From assembly GCF_000382285.1 (NCBI RefSeq), contig NZ_KB907926.1, positions 372,001 through 436,000 of the forward strand: a stretch of 64,000 nucleotides of DNA. The letters are read 5' to 3'. The notes beneath the pieces are model-generated. The model was not told the DNA's origin. It ran no database searches and was given only the letters and a program-made list of their open reading frames with translations. This DNA comes from Solimonas variicoloris DSM 15731. GTDB lineage: Bacteria > Pseudomonadota > Gammaproteobacteria > Nevskiales > Nevskiaceae. The position numbers and the translations under genes are program-made. Of this stretch, positions 19,187 through 27,093 are shown one piece after another; the stretch's first letter is position 1; each line of letters opens with the position of its first letter.

Positions 19187-20557
19187 ATGAGCAGCACGCA
19201 CCGCGACGCCGCCGCCGGGCCGCGCCGTCATCTGGCCGTCAGCCATGCCCTCCTGATGACGCTGGGCATGGTCATCACCACCGACATCCTCAAGACCGCG
19301 CCGACCGTCGCGCAGAACGTCGACGCGGCGCTCTTCTACCCGCTGTGGATGCTCGGCGGCCTGCTATCGATGGTCGGCGCGCTGTGCTTCGCCGAAATGG
19401 CGACGGCCTTCCCGCATCCCGGCGGCGACTACCACTTCCTGCGCAGCGCCTACGGCGCGCGGCTCGGCTTTCTGTTCGCATGGTCGCGCTTCACCGTCAT
19501 GCATACCGGCTGGATCGCGCTGACCGCGTTTCTGTTCGCCGATCATCTGACGACGCTGCTGCCGCTCGGCGCCCACGGTTCGGGCATCGTCGCCGCCTCA
19601 CTGATCGTCGTGCTCGCCGGCGTAAATCTCGTCGGCGTGCGCTTCAGCTTCCTCACGCAGGCGGCGCTCGTCACGCTGCTGACCGCCGGCTTCGTCGGCA
19701 TCGTCGGCGTCGGCGTGTGGCTGCAGGCGCAAGCTTATGTCGCGCCCGTCGTCGCCGCGCCGCCACCGGCCGGCGGCATCGCCGGCGCGTCCGCGGCGAT
19801 GATCTACGTGTTTCTCGCTTTCGGCGGCTGGAGCGACGCGGCGACCCTGTCGAGCGAAATCCGCGACGGCCGGCGCGGCATGTTCATCGCGCTGACCGGC
19901 AGCCTCGCTGCGCTGCTGCTGATCTACGTCGCCGTCAACTGGGCCTTCGTACGCGGCCTCGGCTTCGCCGGGCTCGCCGCCAGCGAAGCGCCGGCCGTCG
20001 AACTGCTGCGCCGCGCCTTCGGCGCCGGCGGCGCCTGGCTGATCGTGTTCGTCGTCGGCGTCGCTGCGGTGTCGAGCATTCACTCAACGCTGATCGTCGG
20101 CGCGCGCACGACGTATGCCGCGGCGCGCGATGTGCTGGCGCTGCAGAAACTCGGCCGCTGGGACGACAGCCGCGGCGTGCCGGCCCACGCCGTGCTGGCC
20201 GAGGCCGGCGTCGCCCTGTTGCTGGTGCTGTTCGGCAGCTTCGCGCAAAGCGGCTTCAATGCCATGGTCGAATACATGACGCCTGTCTACTGGTTCTTCC
20301 TGTGCCTCAGCAGTCTCGCGCTCATCGTCCTGCGTGTGCGCCGGCCCGAGGTCGCGCGGCCAGTGAAGGTGCCGCTCTATCCCGTGCTGCCGCTGCTGTT
20401 CGCGGCGGTCTGCCTCTACATGCTGTACTCGAGCCTCGCCTACGTCGGCTACGGCGCGCTGCTCGGCGTCGGCGTGCTACTCGCCGGCGTCGCACTGCTG
20501 GCCCGGCTGATGCCGCGCCGGCCCCGCGCCGCGGCCGCGGCGCACGAACCGCTCTGA
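19187..20557 (+). CDS. APC-family amino acid permease
   Basis: 456-residue inner-membrane transporter with about 12 hydrophobic helices. The N-terminal helix 1 region GMVITTDILKTAPTVAQNV has an atypical unwound-helix motif for the superfamily; PLWMLGGLLSMVGALCFAEMATAFPHPGGDYHFLRSAYG is helices 2-3 with the common E-M/P-GG-Y signature. The C-terminal tail is Ala/Arg-rich. Start ATG with GAGG upstream. It lies between the TonB receptor (78 bp upstream, with a hairpin between) and a DUF3574 gene 18 bp downstream, indicating one operon. Substrate unknown; amino acids or amines by family. Confidence 0.9.
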   Translation: MSSTHRDAAAGPRRHLAVSHALLMTLGMVITTDILKTAPTVAQNVDAALFYPLWMLGGLLSMVGALCFAEMATAFPHPGGDYHFLRSAYGARLGFLFAWSRFTVMHTGWIALTAFLFADHLTTLLPLGAHGSGIVAASLIVVLAGVNLVGVRFSFLTQAALVTLLTAGFVGIVGVGVWLQAQAYVAPVVAAPPPAGGIAGASAAMIYVFLAFGGWSDAATLSSEIRDGRRGMFIALTGSLAALLLIYVAVNWAFVRGLGFAGLAASEAPAVELLRRAFGAGGAWLIVFVVGVAAVSSIHSTLIVGARTTYAAARDVLALQKLGRWDDSRGVPAHAVLAEAGVALLLVLFGSFAQSGFNAMVEYMTPVYWFFLCLSSLALIVLRVRRPEVARPVKVPLYPVLPLLFAAVCLYMLYSSLAYVGYGALLGVGVLLAGVALLARLMPRRPRAAAAAHEPL

Positions 20558-20575
20558 CGCCAGAGGAACACTTTC

Positions 20576-21019
20576 ATGCGCATCGCCTGCTTCGCCCTCG
20601 CACTCGCCGCCGCGCTGCCGTCGGCCCATGTTCAAGCGGCGTCGGCCGCAGACGCCGCGCCGGTCTCGCACGCCATGATCCGCAGCGAGCTCTACTTCGC
20701 CGCGGTCGACGCCGCGCAATGGGATGACTTTCTGGCGACCGTCGTCACGCCACGGTTCCCGGACGGCCTGAGCTGGTACGACGTGCACGGCCAATGGCGC
20801 GGGCCGAGCGGCGGGCCGGAGAAGCTGCCCTCGCGCATTGTCGTTATCCTGCACGCCGACAATCCCGCCAACGAGCGCGCACTCGACGAGATCAGCCAGC
20901 GTTTCCGGCAGCGCTTCGGCTATTCGGTGCTGCGCACCGCCGCAGCGGTACGCGCCTCCGACCCGGACTGGACGGAAGCGCGGGTGCGCGAACATCCGCA
21001 GCTGTCGCCGACACGCTGA
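20576..21019 (+). CDS. DUF3574 secreted protein, copy 2
   Basis: 147 residues with a cleavable signal peptide (ending HVQAAS) rather than a lipobox. The domain parallels copy 1: RSELYFAAVDAAQWDDFLATVVTPRFPDGLSWYDVHGQWRG and SRIVVILHADNPANERALDEI. Start ATG with GAGGAA upstream, 18 bp after the permease stop. Two paralogues bracketing one divergent transport locus suggest a periplasmic helper role, but no biochemical function is known for this family. Copy 2 being soluble and copy 1 lipidated may mean different positions in the envelope. Confidence 0.85.
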   Translation: MRIACFALALAAALPSAHVQAASAADAAPVSHAMIRSELYFAAVDAAQWDDFLATVVTPRFPDGLSWYDVHGQWRGPSGGPEKLPSRIVVILHADNPANERALDEISQRFRQRFGYSVLRTAAAVRASDPDWTEARVREHPQLSPTR

Positions 21020-21045
21020 TACGGCTCGCGCCGCATCCGCCCGCC

Positions 21046-21420
21046 CTAGCGGCGCGGCGCCGTGCCCGGCTGCAGCGACTCTTCGATCGGCTCCGTCCAC
21101 ACGCGCATCACGCGGCCACGCATGAATTCGACCCAAAGGATGCGCGAATCGCCGTCGCGGCCGACGAACATCCAGCGCTGACCGATCACGTGGTTGTCGT
21201 CCGGTGACAGCGACTGCACGCTGTCCGGATAGCGGCCGGCGGTCTTGCGCACCTTGGCCTCGGCATCGCCGGGCGCGACGGTGCCGCTGCCCCAGGGCAC
21301 CGGCCGGTCGGTGACCAGCGGGCCCATGCCGCCGGCAAATGAAGAGGTCGCCGGCAGTACCGCCAGCAACAGGGCGGCGAGACGCAGCGCACGCGCGGGT
21401 CGCCCGTGCAGGCTCGTCAT
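21046..21420 (-). CDS. Small secreted protein of unknown function
   Basis: 124 residues with a signal peptide (LAALLLAVLPATSSFAGG). The mature part has DAEAKVRKTAGRYPDSVQ, HVIGQRWMFVGRDGDSRILWVEFMRGRVMRVW; this pattern of a short AxxKVRxxxG repeat then a WxF...GRV hairpin resembles BamE/DUF2845-like small envelope proteins, but I cannot assign it firmly. The start is the ATG at 21420; a longer frame to 21489 would overlap the upstream gene. Third gene of an apparent minus-strand operon after the molybdopterin enzyme and the DUF2780 protein, with a 10-bp gap. Confidence 0.65.
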   Translation of the reverse strand: MTSLHGRPARALRLAALLLAVLPATSSFAGGMGPLVTDRPVPWGSGTVAPGDAEAKVRKTAGRYPDSVQSLSPDDNHVIGQRWMFVGRDGDSRILWVEFMRGRVMRVWTEPIEESLQPGTAPRR

Positions 21421-21430
21421 GGCTCGATGC

Positions 21431-21895
21431 TCAGCGGCCGCCGAGCAGGCCGCCGAGGAGTCCGCCGAGGCCGGCGGAGCCGCCGCCACCGAGCTGCTTC
21501 AGCGCCGGCACCGCTTCGAGGACCTGTGCGAGCAGGGCCGGATCGACGTGCGCGCTCAGCTGTTTCAGCAGCGCCGGCACGAACTGCGATGCACTCTCGA
21601 CGCCGAGCCCGGATTTCTGCAGCGTCGCCAGCACGGCGCCGATGCCGCCTGCCTCGCCGCCCAGTCCTCCGACCAGGCCGCCGATCGAGCCGAGCAGGCC
21701 GCCACCGCTCGCGCCGCCCGCCTGACCGGCCTTGGCGATCCAGCCTTGCAGCTGCGGCGCCGCGGCGAGCAGCTTCTGGAAATCGCCGCTGGCGGCTTCC
21801 TGCTGAACGAGCTTGAGGACCGCGCCGGCCGCGCTTTCCGCCTGCGCCGGGGCGATGCCGAACTGGCTCGCGAGTTTGTCGATGATCTCGTTCAT
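21431..21895 (-). CDS. DUF2780-type glycine-rich protein
   Basis: 154 residues. The N-terminal part MNEIIDKLASQFGIAPAQAESAAGAVLKLV and the glycine-rich middle (GGGLLGSIGGLVGG) followed by VPALLKQLSAHVDPALLAQVLEAVPALKQL fit the DUF2780/VcgC family, small helical proteins of unknown function. No signal peptide is evident. Its ATG overlaps the TGA of the molybdopterin oxidoreductase gene (ATGA), so translation is probably coupled. The Gly-rich C-terminus (GGLLGGLLGGR) is low-complexity. Confidence 0.8.
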   Translation of the reverse strand: MNEIIDKLASQFGIAPAQAESAAGAVLKLVQQEAASGDFQKLLAAAPQLQGWIAKAGQAGGASGGGLLGSIGGLVGGLGGEAGGIGAVLATLQKSGLGVESASQFVPALLKQLSAHVDPALLAQVLEAVPALKQLGGGGSAGLGGLLGGLLGGR

Positions 21896-24120
21896 GCCCT
21901 TGCTCCTTCTTCGTTGACCGCAGTCCTGATGTTGACCATGCGCGACGGCTCCGCGGCGACGACGCGCACGCTCAAGCCGTTGAGCGCGGCGTTGCCGGAC
22001 AGCGCGTCGAGGCAGCGCTCGTCGGTGAGATCGTTGGCGCTGGCGCCGGGATGGCGGCTGGCGATGCGCTGCTGCACGCCGGGCCGCGCATGGCCCCAGC
22101 CGTGCGGCAGCGAGACCACGCCGCGCATGATCGCGTCGCTCGCCTGCACCTCGACGTCGACCGCGCCGACGCGCGAGCTGACGCGCACGCGCTGCCCGTC
22201 GTGCAGGCCGCGCTCGGCGAGATCGTCCGGGTGCATGAACAGCTGGTGACGCGGCTTGCCTTTGACGAGGCGCTGCGCGTTGTGCATCCACGAGTTGTTG
22301 CTGCGCACGTGACGACGGCCGATCAGCCACAGCTCGCCGGCGCGCGGCGCCCTCACCTGCTGTTCGGCGAGCACGGTGTCGTAGCGCGCCAGTTCCTCGC
22401 GCAGCGCGTCGTTGAGCGCGGCGATGCGGCGGTCCGCGGTGCACAGGCGCCGCGGCAGCGCCGCGCGCAGCGGACCGAGATCGCGGCCGTGCGGCGCCGC
22501 GCGCAGCGCGCGCAGCGACAGGCGTTCGGCGGCGCGCCGGCCGTACGGTCCGCGCTTGAGCCCGTGGTCGAGCAGACGCTGCGGCGACAGGCGCAGCATC
22601 AGCTCGTCCTTCAGCCGCGCGCTCAGCCGCCGCAGCAGCGGCTGGCCGGCGTCCGGGCGCAGTCGCGCGCGCAGGCGGCGACCGAGCGCGACGAAGATCT
22701 GCCAGTCGTGCAGCGCACCCTCTGGCGGCGCGAACAGCGGCGCGTTGTAGCGCGCGCTGTTGCGCGTCGCGAAGTGATGAAAGATCAGATCGTAATGATC
22801 GTGTTCGAGCGCGCCGGTCGGCGGCAGGATGAAGTCGGCGAAGCGCATGGTCTCGTTGCGATAGCAGTCGACCGCGACCATGAAGTCGAGCGCGCCGAGC
22901 GCCCGTTCGAGCTGGCGGCCGTTCGGCGTCGACAGCACCGGGTTGCCGGCGATCGTCACCAGCGCGCGGATCTGGCCCGGCCCCGGCGTCAGAATCTCCT
23001 CGGCGAGCGCGGCGACCGGCAGCTCGCCGCCGAACTCCGGCAGGCCGCGCACGCGCGAGCGCCAGGCCGCGTAGTGGCCGGGCTTCGAACCCGGGCCCTT
23101 GATCAGGTCCATCGCCGGCTGCGGGAACATCATGCCGCCCTCGCGATCGAGATTGCCGGTGACGAGATTGAGCATCGCGATCGCCCACTGGCAAAGCGTG
23201 CCGTGCGCCTGCGTCGACACGCCCATGCGGCCGTAGACGGCGGCGCCGTCCGCCGCCGCCAGCTCGCGCGCCAGGCGGCGGATTTCGGCGACGGCGATGC
23301 CGGTGACGGCGCTCGCGCGCTCCGGCGTGAACGGCGCGACCAGCCGGCCGACTTCGTCGAGGCCGTCGCTGAAATCCGCGAGCCGGCCGGGCCTGACGAG
23401 GTTTTCCGCGAACAGCACCTGCAGCAGCGCCAGCAGCAGCGCAGCGTCGGCGCCGGGGCGGATGTAGTGATGCTCGTCGGCGACCTCGGCGGTCTCGGTG
23501 CGGCGCGGATCGATCAGCACCAGCTTGCCGCCGCGCGCCTGCATCTCGCGCAGGCGATTGCGGAAGTCCGGCACCGTCCACAGGCTGCCGTTCGAGGCCA
23601 TCGGGTTGGCGCCGAGCATGAGGATGTGGCGGCTGCGGTCGATGTCCGGCACCGGCAGCAGCAGCTGATGCCCGTACAGCCAGTAGCTGACGAGCTGGTG
23701 CGGCAGCTGGTCGACCGAGGTCGCCGAAAAACGGCTGCGCGTTTTCAGCGGCCCGAGGAAGGCGCCGCTGTGCGTCATGATTCCCCAGTTGTGCACGCTG
23801 GGGTTGCCCATGTAGACGCCGATCGCGTTGCCGCCGTGCGCAAGCCGGATCGCCGCCAGCCGCTCGGCGACCTCGTCGAGCGCCTCGTCCCAGCCGAGCT
23901 CGACCCAGCGCTCGCCGATGCGCTTCTGCGGCCGGCGCAGGCGGTCCGGATCCTCGTGCAGATCCTGCAGCGCGACCGCCTTCGGGCAGATGTGGCCGCG
24001 CGACAGCGGATCGTGCGCATCGCCGCGGATCGACACGATGCGGCCGTCGCGGACGCGGATCTCCAGCCCGCATATCGCCTCGCACAGATTGCAGGCGCGG
24101 TAGTGGATCTGCTCGCCCAT
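21892..24120 (-). CDS. Molybdopterin-dependent oxidoreductase
   Basis: 742 residues, DMSO-reductase superfamily. The N-terminal [4Fe-4S] motif is Cys10, Cys13, Cys17 and Cys45 (CNLCEAIC...GHICPKA), then GWDEALDEVAERLA, IGVYMGNPSVHN, MLGANPMASNGSLW, VLIDPRRTETAEVADEH (MGD-binding) and a C-terminal cofactor domain (LFMHPDDLAERGLHDGQRVRV). A Ser in RFSATSVDQ is the best candidate Mo ligand by position. No Tat signal is seen, so cytoplasmic. There is no adjacent FeS or membrane subunit; the electron partner and substrate are unknown. Divergent from the dihydroorotase gene; overlaps the DUF2780 gene downstream. Confidence 0.92.
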   Translation of the reverse strand: MGEQIHYRACNLCEAICGLEIRVRDGRIVSIRGDAHDPLSRGHICPKAVALQDLHEDPDRLRRPQKRIGERWVELGWDEALDEVAERLAAIRLAHGGNAIGVYMGNPSVHNWGIMTHSGAFLGPLKTRSRFSATSVDQLPHQLVSYWLYGHQLLLPVPDIDRSRHILMLGANPMASNGSLWTVPDFRNRLREMQARGGKLVLIDPRRTETAEVADEHHYIRPGADAALLLALLQVLFAENLVRPGRLADFSDGLDEVGRLVAPFTPERASAVTGIAVAEIRRLARELAAADGAAVYGRMGVSTQAHGTLCQWAIAMLNLVTGNLDREGGMMFPQPAMDLIKGPGSKPGHYAAWRSRVRGLPEFGGELPVAALAEEILTPGPGQIRALVTIAGNPVLSTPNGRQLERALGALDFMVAVDCYRNETMRFADFILPPTGALEHDHYDLIFHHFATRNSARYNAPLFAPPEGALHDWQIFVALGRRLRARLRPDAGQPLLRRLSARLKDELMLRLSPQRLLDHGLKRGPYGRRAAERLSLRALRAAPHGRDLGPLRAALPRRLCTADRRIAALNDALREELARYDTVLAEQQVRAPRAGELWLIGRRHVRSNNSWMHNAQRLVKGKPRHQLFMHPDDLAERGLHDGQRVRVSSRVGAVDVEVQASDAIMRGVVSLPHGWGHARPGVQQRIASRHPGASANDLTDERCLDALSGNAALNGLSVRVVAAEPSRMVNIRTAVNEEGARA

Positions 24121-24246
24121 GCGCGTTCTCCTCGTCTGCCGGCATCGCGGCGCGGCCGGCTTTTCGTCTGCCGCCGATCATAGCCACTCGCGGCCGGCCC
24201 GGCCCGGACCCGCTACCATTGCGCAAAACCCGCCCCCGGAACGGTC

Positions 24247-25569
24247 ATGCTCATCACCAACGCCCACATCATCAACGAAGGCCACGAAACCGCCGCCGAC
24301 CTGCTGATCCGTAACGGCCGCATCGAAAAGATCGCGGCAAAGATCGACGCGCCGGCCGGCACCGTGGTGTTCGACGCCGAAGGACAGTGGCTGCTGCCGG
24401 GCGTCATCGACGACCAGGTCCATTTCCGCGAACCCGGCCTGACGCACAAGGGCGATCTTTACAGCGAATCGCGCGCCGCGGTCGCCGGCGGCACGACCAG
24501 CTACTTCGACATGCCGAACAACAAGCCGGCGATCACCACGCGCAAGCTGCTCGCCGAGAAATACGCGATGGCGGCCGGGCGCTCGTTCGCCAACTACGCG
24601 TTCTACTTCGGCGGCGCCAACGACAACCTCGACGAAATCGCCGCGCTGAAGAAGAACGAGGCCTGCGCGCTGAAGGTGTTCATGGGCGCCTCGACCGGCA
24701 ACATGCTGGTCGACGATCCGAAGACGCTCGAAGGCATCTTCCAGCGCTCGCCGCTGATGGTCGTCACCCACTGCGAGGACACGCCGATGATCCTCGCCAA
24801 CGAAGCCAAGGCGCGCGAGCGCTACGGCGAGGACGTGCCGCCGCGCGAGCACCCGCACATCCGCTCGGCCGAGGCCTGCTACCAGTCGACCGCGCTGGCG
24901 ACGAGCCTGGCCAAGAAGTACAACGCCGACCTGCACGTGCTGCACCTGACGACGGCGCGCGAGCTGGCCTTCTTCACGCCGGGCCCGCTGGCCGGCAAGA
25001 AGATCACCGTCGAAGCCTGCGTCCATCATCTGTACTTCGACGAGCGCGACTACGCGACGCTCGGCAACCTCATCAAGTGCAATCCGGCGATCAAGACCGC
25101 CGAGGACCGCAAGGCGCTGCTGCATGCGGTGATGGAAGACCGCATCGACGTGATCGCCACCGATCACGCGCCGCACACCGCCGAGGAAAAGGCGCAGCCC
25201 TACTTCAAGGCGCCGTCCGGCCTGCCGCTGGTGCAGCACTCGCTGCTGATGCTGATCGAGCTGGTCAAGCGCGGCGACCTCAACCTGCGCACCGTGGTGC
25301 GCAAGACCAGCCACGCCGTCGCCGACCGCTTCGGCATCGTCGACCGCGGCTACGTCCGCGAGGGCTACTGGGCCGATCTCGTGCTCGTCGACCCGCACGG
25401 CACCACGACCGTGCGCAAGTCCGACGTGCTCTACAAGTGCGGCTGGTCGCCGGTCGAGGGGCGCAGCTTCCCGGCGAAGATCCGCGCCACCTGGGTCAAC
25501 GGCGAACTCGCGTACCAGGACGGCGTCGTGCTGCCGCAGACGCGCGGCGCACGCATCGAGTTCCGCTAA
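24247..25569 (+). CDS. pyrC: Dihydroorotase, active-type
   Basis: Pyrimidine pathway: N-carbamoyl-aspartate to dihydroorotate. 440 residues, amidohydrolase TIM barrel. Seen: IDDQVHFREPGLTHK, ACALKVFMGAST with the bridging lysine, VTHCEDTP, LHVLHLTTARE and VIATDHAPHTAEEK, that is the usual Lys, His, His and Asp metal ligands. The first His of the standard HxH is Gln (DDQVHF), a form I know from the Bacteroidetes-type subfamily, so activity is still expected. It is not linked to the pyrB cluster at 57 kb, whose own dihydroorotase homologue has lost its ligands, so this gene may supply the cell's activity. Possible -10 TACCAT about 26 bases upstream. Confidence 0.94.
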   Translation: MLITNAHIINEGHETAADLLIRNGRIEKIAAKIDAPAGTVVFDAEGQWLLPGVIDDQVHFREPGLTHKGDLYSESRAAVAGGTTSYFDMPNNKPAITTRKLLAEKYAMAAGRSFANYAFYFGGANDNLDEIAALKKNEACALKVFMGASTGNMLVDDPKTLEGIFQRSPLMVVTHCEDTPMILANEAKARERYGEDVPPREHPHIRSAEACYQSTALATSLAKKYNADLHVLHLTTARELAFFTPGPLAGKKITVEACVHHLYFDERDYATLGNLIKCNPAIKTAEDRKALLHAVMEDRIDVIATDHAPHTAEEKAQPYFKAPSGLPLVQHSLLMLIELVKRGDLNLRTVVRKTSHAVADRFGIVDRGYVREGYWADLVLVDPHGTTTVRKSDVLYKCGWSPVEGRSFPAKIRATWVNGELAYQDGVVLPQTRGARIEFR

Positions 25570-25583
25570 GAAAGCTCTGCTAA

Positions 25584-25726
25584 GGAAGCTCTGAATCAAT
25601 CCGTCGTCGCGAGGCCGCGCGGCGGCCGCGGCGATCCGGATACGTCGCTTGCGCAGGGCGCTCCCGGATGGCTTCGTCGCCTGCGGCGGCTCGCCATGAC
25701 GGAACAGGGACGGATTCAGACCTTCC
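25584..25726. repeat. REP/MITE-like element downstream of the dihydroorotase
   Basis: 143 bp with imperfect terminal inverted repeats: GGAAGCTCTGAATCAATCC at the left and, read in reverse, GGAAGGTCTGAATCCGTC at the right. Inside are two palindromic blocks built on GTCGTCGCGAGG and GGCTCGCCATGACGG, close to a widespread bacterial intergenic repeat family with a TCATTGCGAG-like core. No gene lies in it. The core is shared with the hairpin at 19121-19156. Confidence 0.65.
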
Positions 25727-25859
25727 CTGACGGCGGCCGGCGCGCGCGCACCGCACGCCGGTGCCGGTCCGGAATCTGTCAGTAGACCCGGGCGCCGCAC
25801 TGGCATCGCCGCGCCGCCCGGGCGACGATGGGCGCCCCTTGCCCCGATGCCCTGCTGCC

Positions 25860-26423
25860 ATGCCCGATTCCGGTCGCTGTCCCTGGTCGCTGTCGACGCC
25901 CGAATACATCCGTTACCACGACGAGGAATGGGGCCGGCCGCAGCACGACGACCGCGTGCTGTTCGAGTTCCTGATCCTCGAAGGCGCGCAGGCTGGCCTG
26001 TCGTGGCGGACGATCCTCGAGAAGCGCGACGGCTACCGCAAGGCTTTCGCCGACTTCGACCCGGTCAAGGTCGCGCGCTTTTCCGACGACAAGCTGGAAA
26101 AGCTGATGCAGGAGCCGGGCATCGTCCGCAATCGCCTGAAGATCTGGTCGGCGCGCACCAATGCGCGCGCCTTTCTCGACGTGCAGCGCGAGTTCGGCAG
26201 CTTCGACGCCTATCTCTGGGGCTTCGTCGCCGGCGCGCCGCTCGTCAACACCGTGCACCGTCACGGCGACGTGCCGGCCAGGACCGAGCTGTCCGACCGC
26301 ATCAGCAAGGACCTGCTCAAACGCGGCTTCAAGTTCGTCGGCAGCACGATCGTCTATGCCTACCTGCAGGCGATCGGCGTCGTCAACGACCACCTGCTCG
26401 GCTGCCCGCAGCGCGGCGTGTGA
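25860..26423 (+). CDS. tag: DNA-3-methyladenine glycosylase I
   Basis: Base-excision repair enzyme removing 3-methyladenine. 187 residues, identical in length to E. coli Tag. Seen: RCPWSLSTPEYIRYHDEEWGRP at the N-terminus (Cys and His of the zinc site), FEFLILEGAQAGLSWRTIL, the GIVRNRLKI segment, and YLQAIGVVNDHLLGC with the other zinc ligands. Start at the ATG giving MPDSGRCPW; the frame is open to 25761 but that stretch overlaps the tail of the repeat region and is not conserved in the family. Stands before the copper cluster and is probably unrelated to it. Confidence 0.96.
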   Translation: MPDSGRCPWSLSTPEYIRYHDEEWGRPQHDDRVLFEFLILEGAQAGLSWRTILEKRDGYRKAFADFDPVKVARFSDDKLEKLMQEPGIVRNRLKIWSARTNARAFLDVQREFGSFDAYLWGFVAGAPLVNTVHRHGDVPARTELSDRISKDLLKRGFKFVGSTIVYAYLQAIGVVNDHLLGCPQRGV

Positions 26424-26453
26424 GGCGCGGCCAAGCCTGGACCCTGCTCCAGC

Positions 26454-26482
26454 TTGTCGCGGCCCGTGGCGACGCTGATACT
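26454..26482 (+). promoter_or_regulatory. Promoter of the copper-cluster first gene, leaderless
   Basis: TTGTCG (26454-26459), 17-bp spacer, GATACT (26477-26482), six bases, then the ATG at 26489. Transcription would start at the start codon. The clearest of the leaderless-type promoters here because the -35 is also recognisable. Confidence 0.5.
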
Positions 26483-26488
26483 GGGCGC

Positions 26489-26935
26489 ATGCCTGCGCTG
26501 CGCCTCGCCCTGTTCGCCCTGCTGTCGCTGCTGCTGACGTTCAGCGGCGTGGCGGGCGCGAGCGCGGCCACCTGCCCGGCGCATCGCGCGACCGCCGCCG
26601 CGCCGGCAGCGGCGTCGGCGCATGCCCATCACGACCATGCCCATCACGACATGGCGGCGATGGCGATGCCGGCCTCCGTCGCGGCGCACGCCGGACACGA
26701 ACACCACGTGGCATCCCGCGCCGACGGCGCGCAAAGCCCGGCCGCACACGCACACGCTTGCGCCAAGACCTGCGTCTGCGCCCAGGCCTGTGCCGGCGGC
26801 ACCGCCACCGTCGCCTCGGCCGGCTTCGCCGGCAGCCTCCTGCCCGGCCACGCCGAGCGTCCGCGCGCGCATCTCGCGCCGGCGCCGCGCAGCGCGCAGC
26901 CGTTCGCCCCGCTGCGTCCCCCACGCGCCGCCTGA
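26489..26935 (+). CDS. His/Cys-rich secreted protein, CopL-like
   Basis: 148 residues. Signal peptide (LFALLSLLLTFSGVAGASA), then a histidine-rich stretch (HAHHDHAHHDMAAMAM, HAGHEHH) and a Cys cluster (HACAKTCVCAQACAG). This layout resembles the CopL family of metal-binding regulatory proteins found at the head of copper-resistance operons, but identity is by composition, so the name is tentative. Likely periplasmic copper binding. It precedes a TolC-like gene by about 160 bp and is first in a row of copper genes on the same strand. No Shine-Dalgarno; see the promoter entry. Confidence 0.7.
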   Translation: MPALRLALFALLSLLLTFSGVAGASAATCPAHRATAAAPAAASAHAHHDHAHHDMAAMAMPASVAAHAGHEHHVASRADGAQSPAAHAHACAKTCVCAQACAGGTATVASAGFAGSLLPGHAERPRAHLAPAPRSAQPFAPLRPPRAA

Positions 26936-27093
26936 GCGGCGCAGCCCCGCCCGCGGCAGGTCGCGGCACGCGACTTTTCGCTGTCCACGGCTGACTCCCG
27001 GCCGCCGCCCGCGCGGCGGCGCGGCACGCGCCGCTCCTTATCGTTCGCCCGCACGCGGCTCGTCCGCATCCGCACGTCCTGCCGGAGCTTTTC

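Noticed and set aside
25761-25859. Longer start for tag
   Set aside because: The upstream codons lie just beyond the repeat element and the shorter product has exactly the family length and the conserved first Cys.
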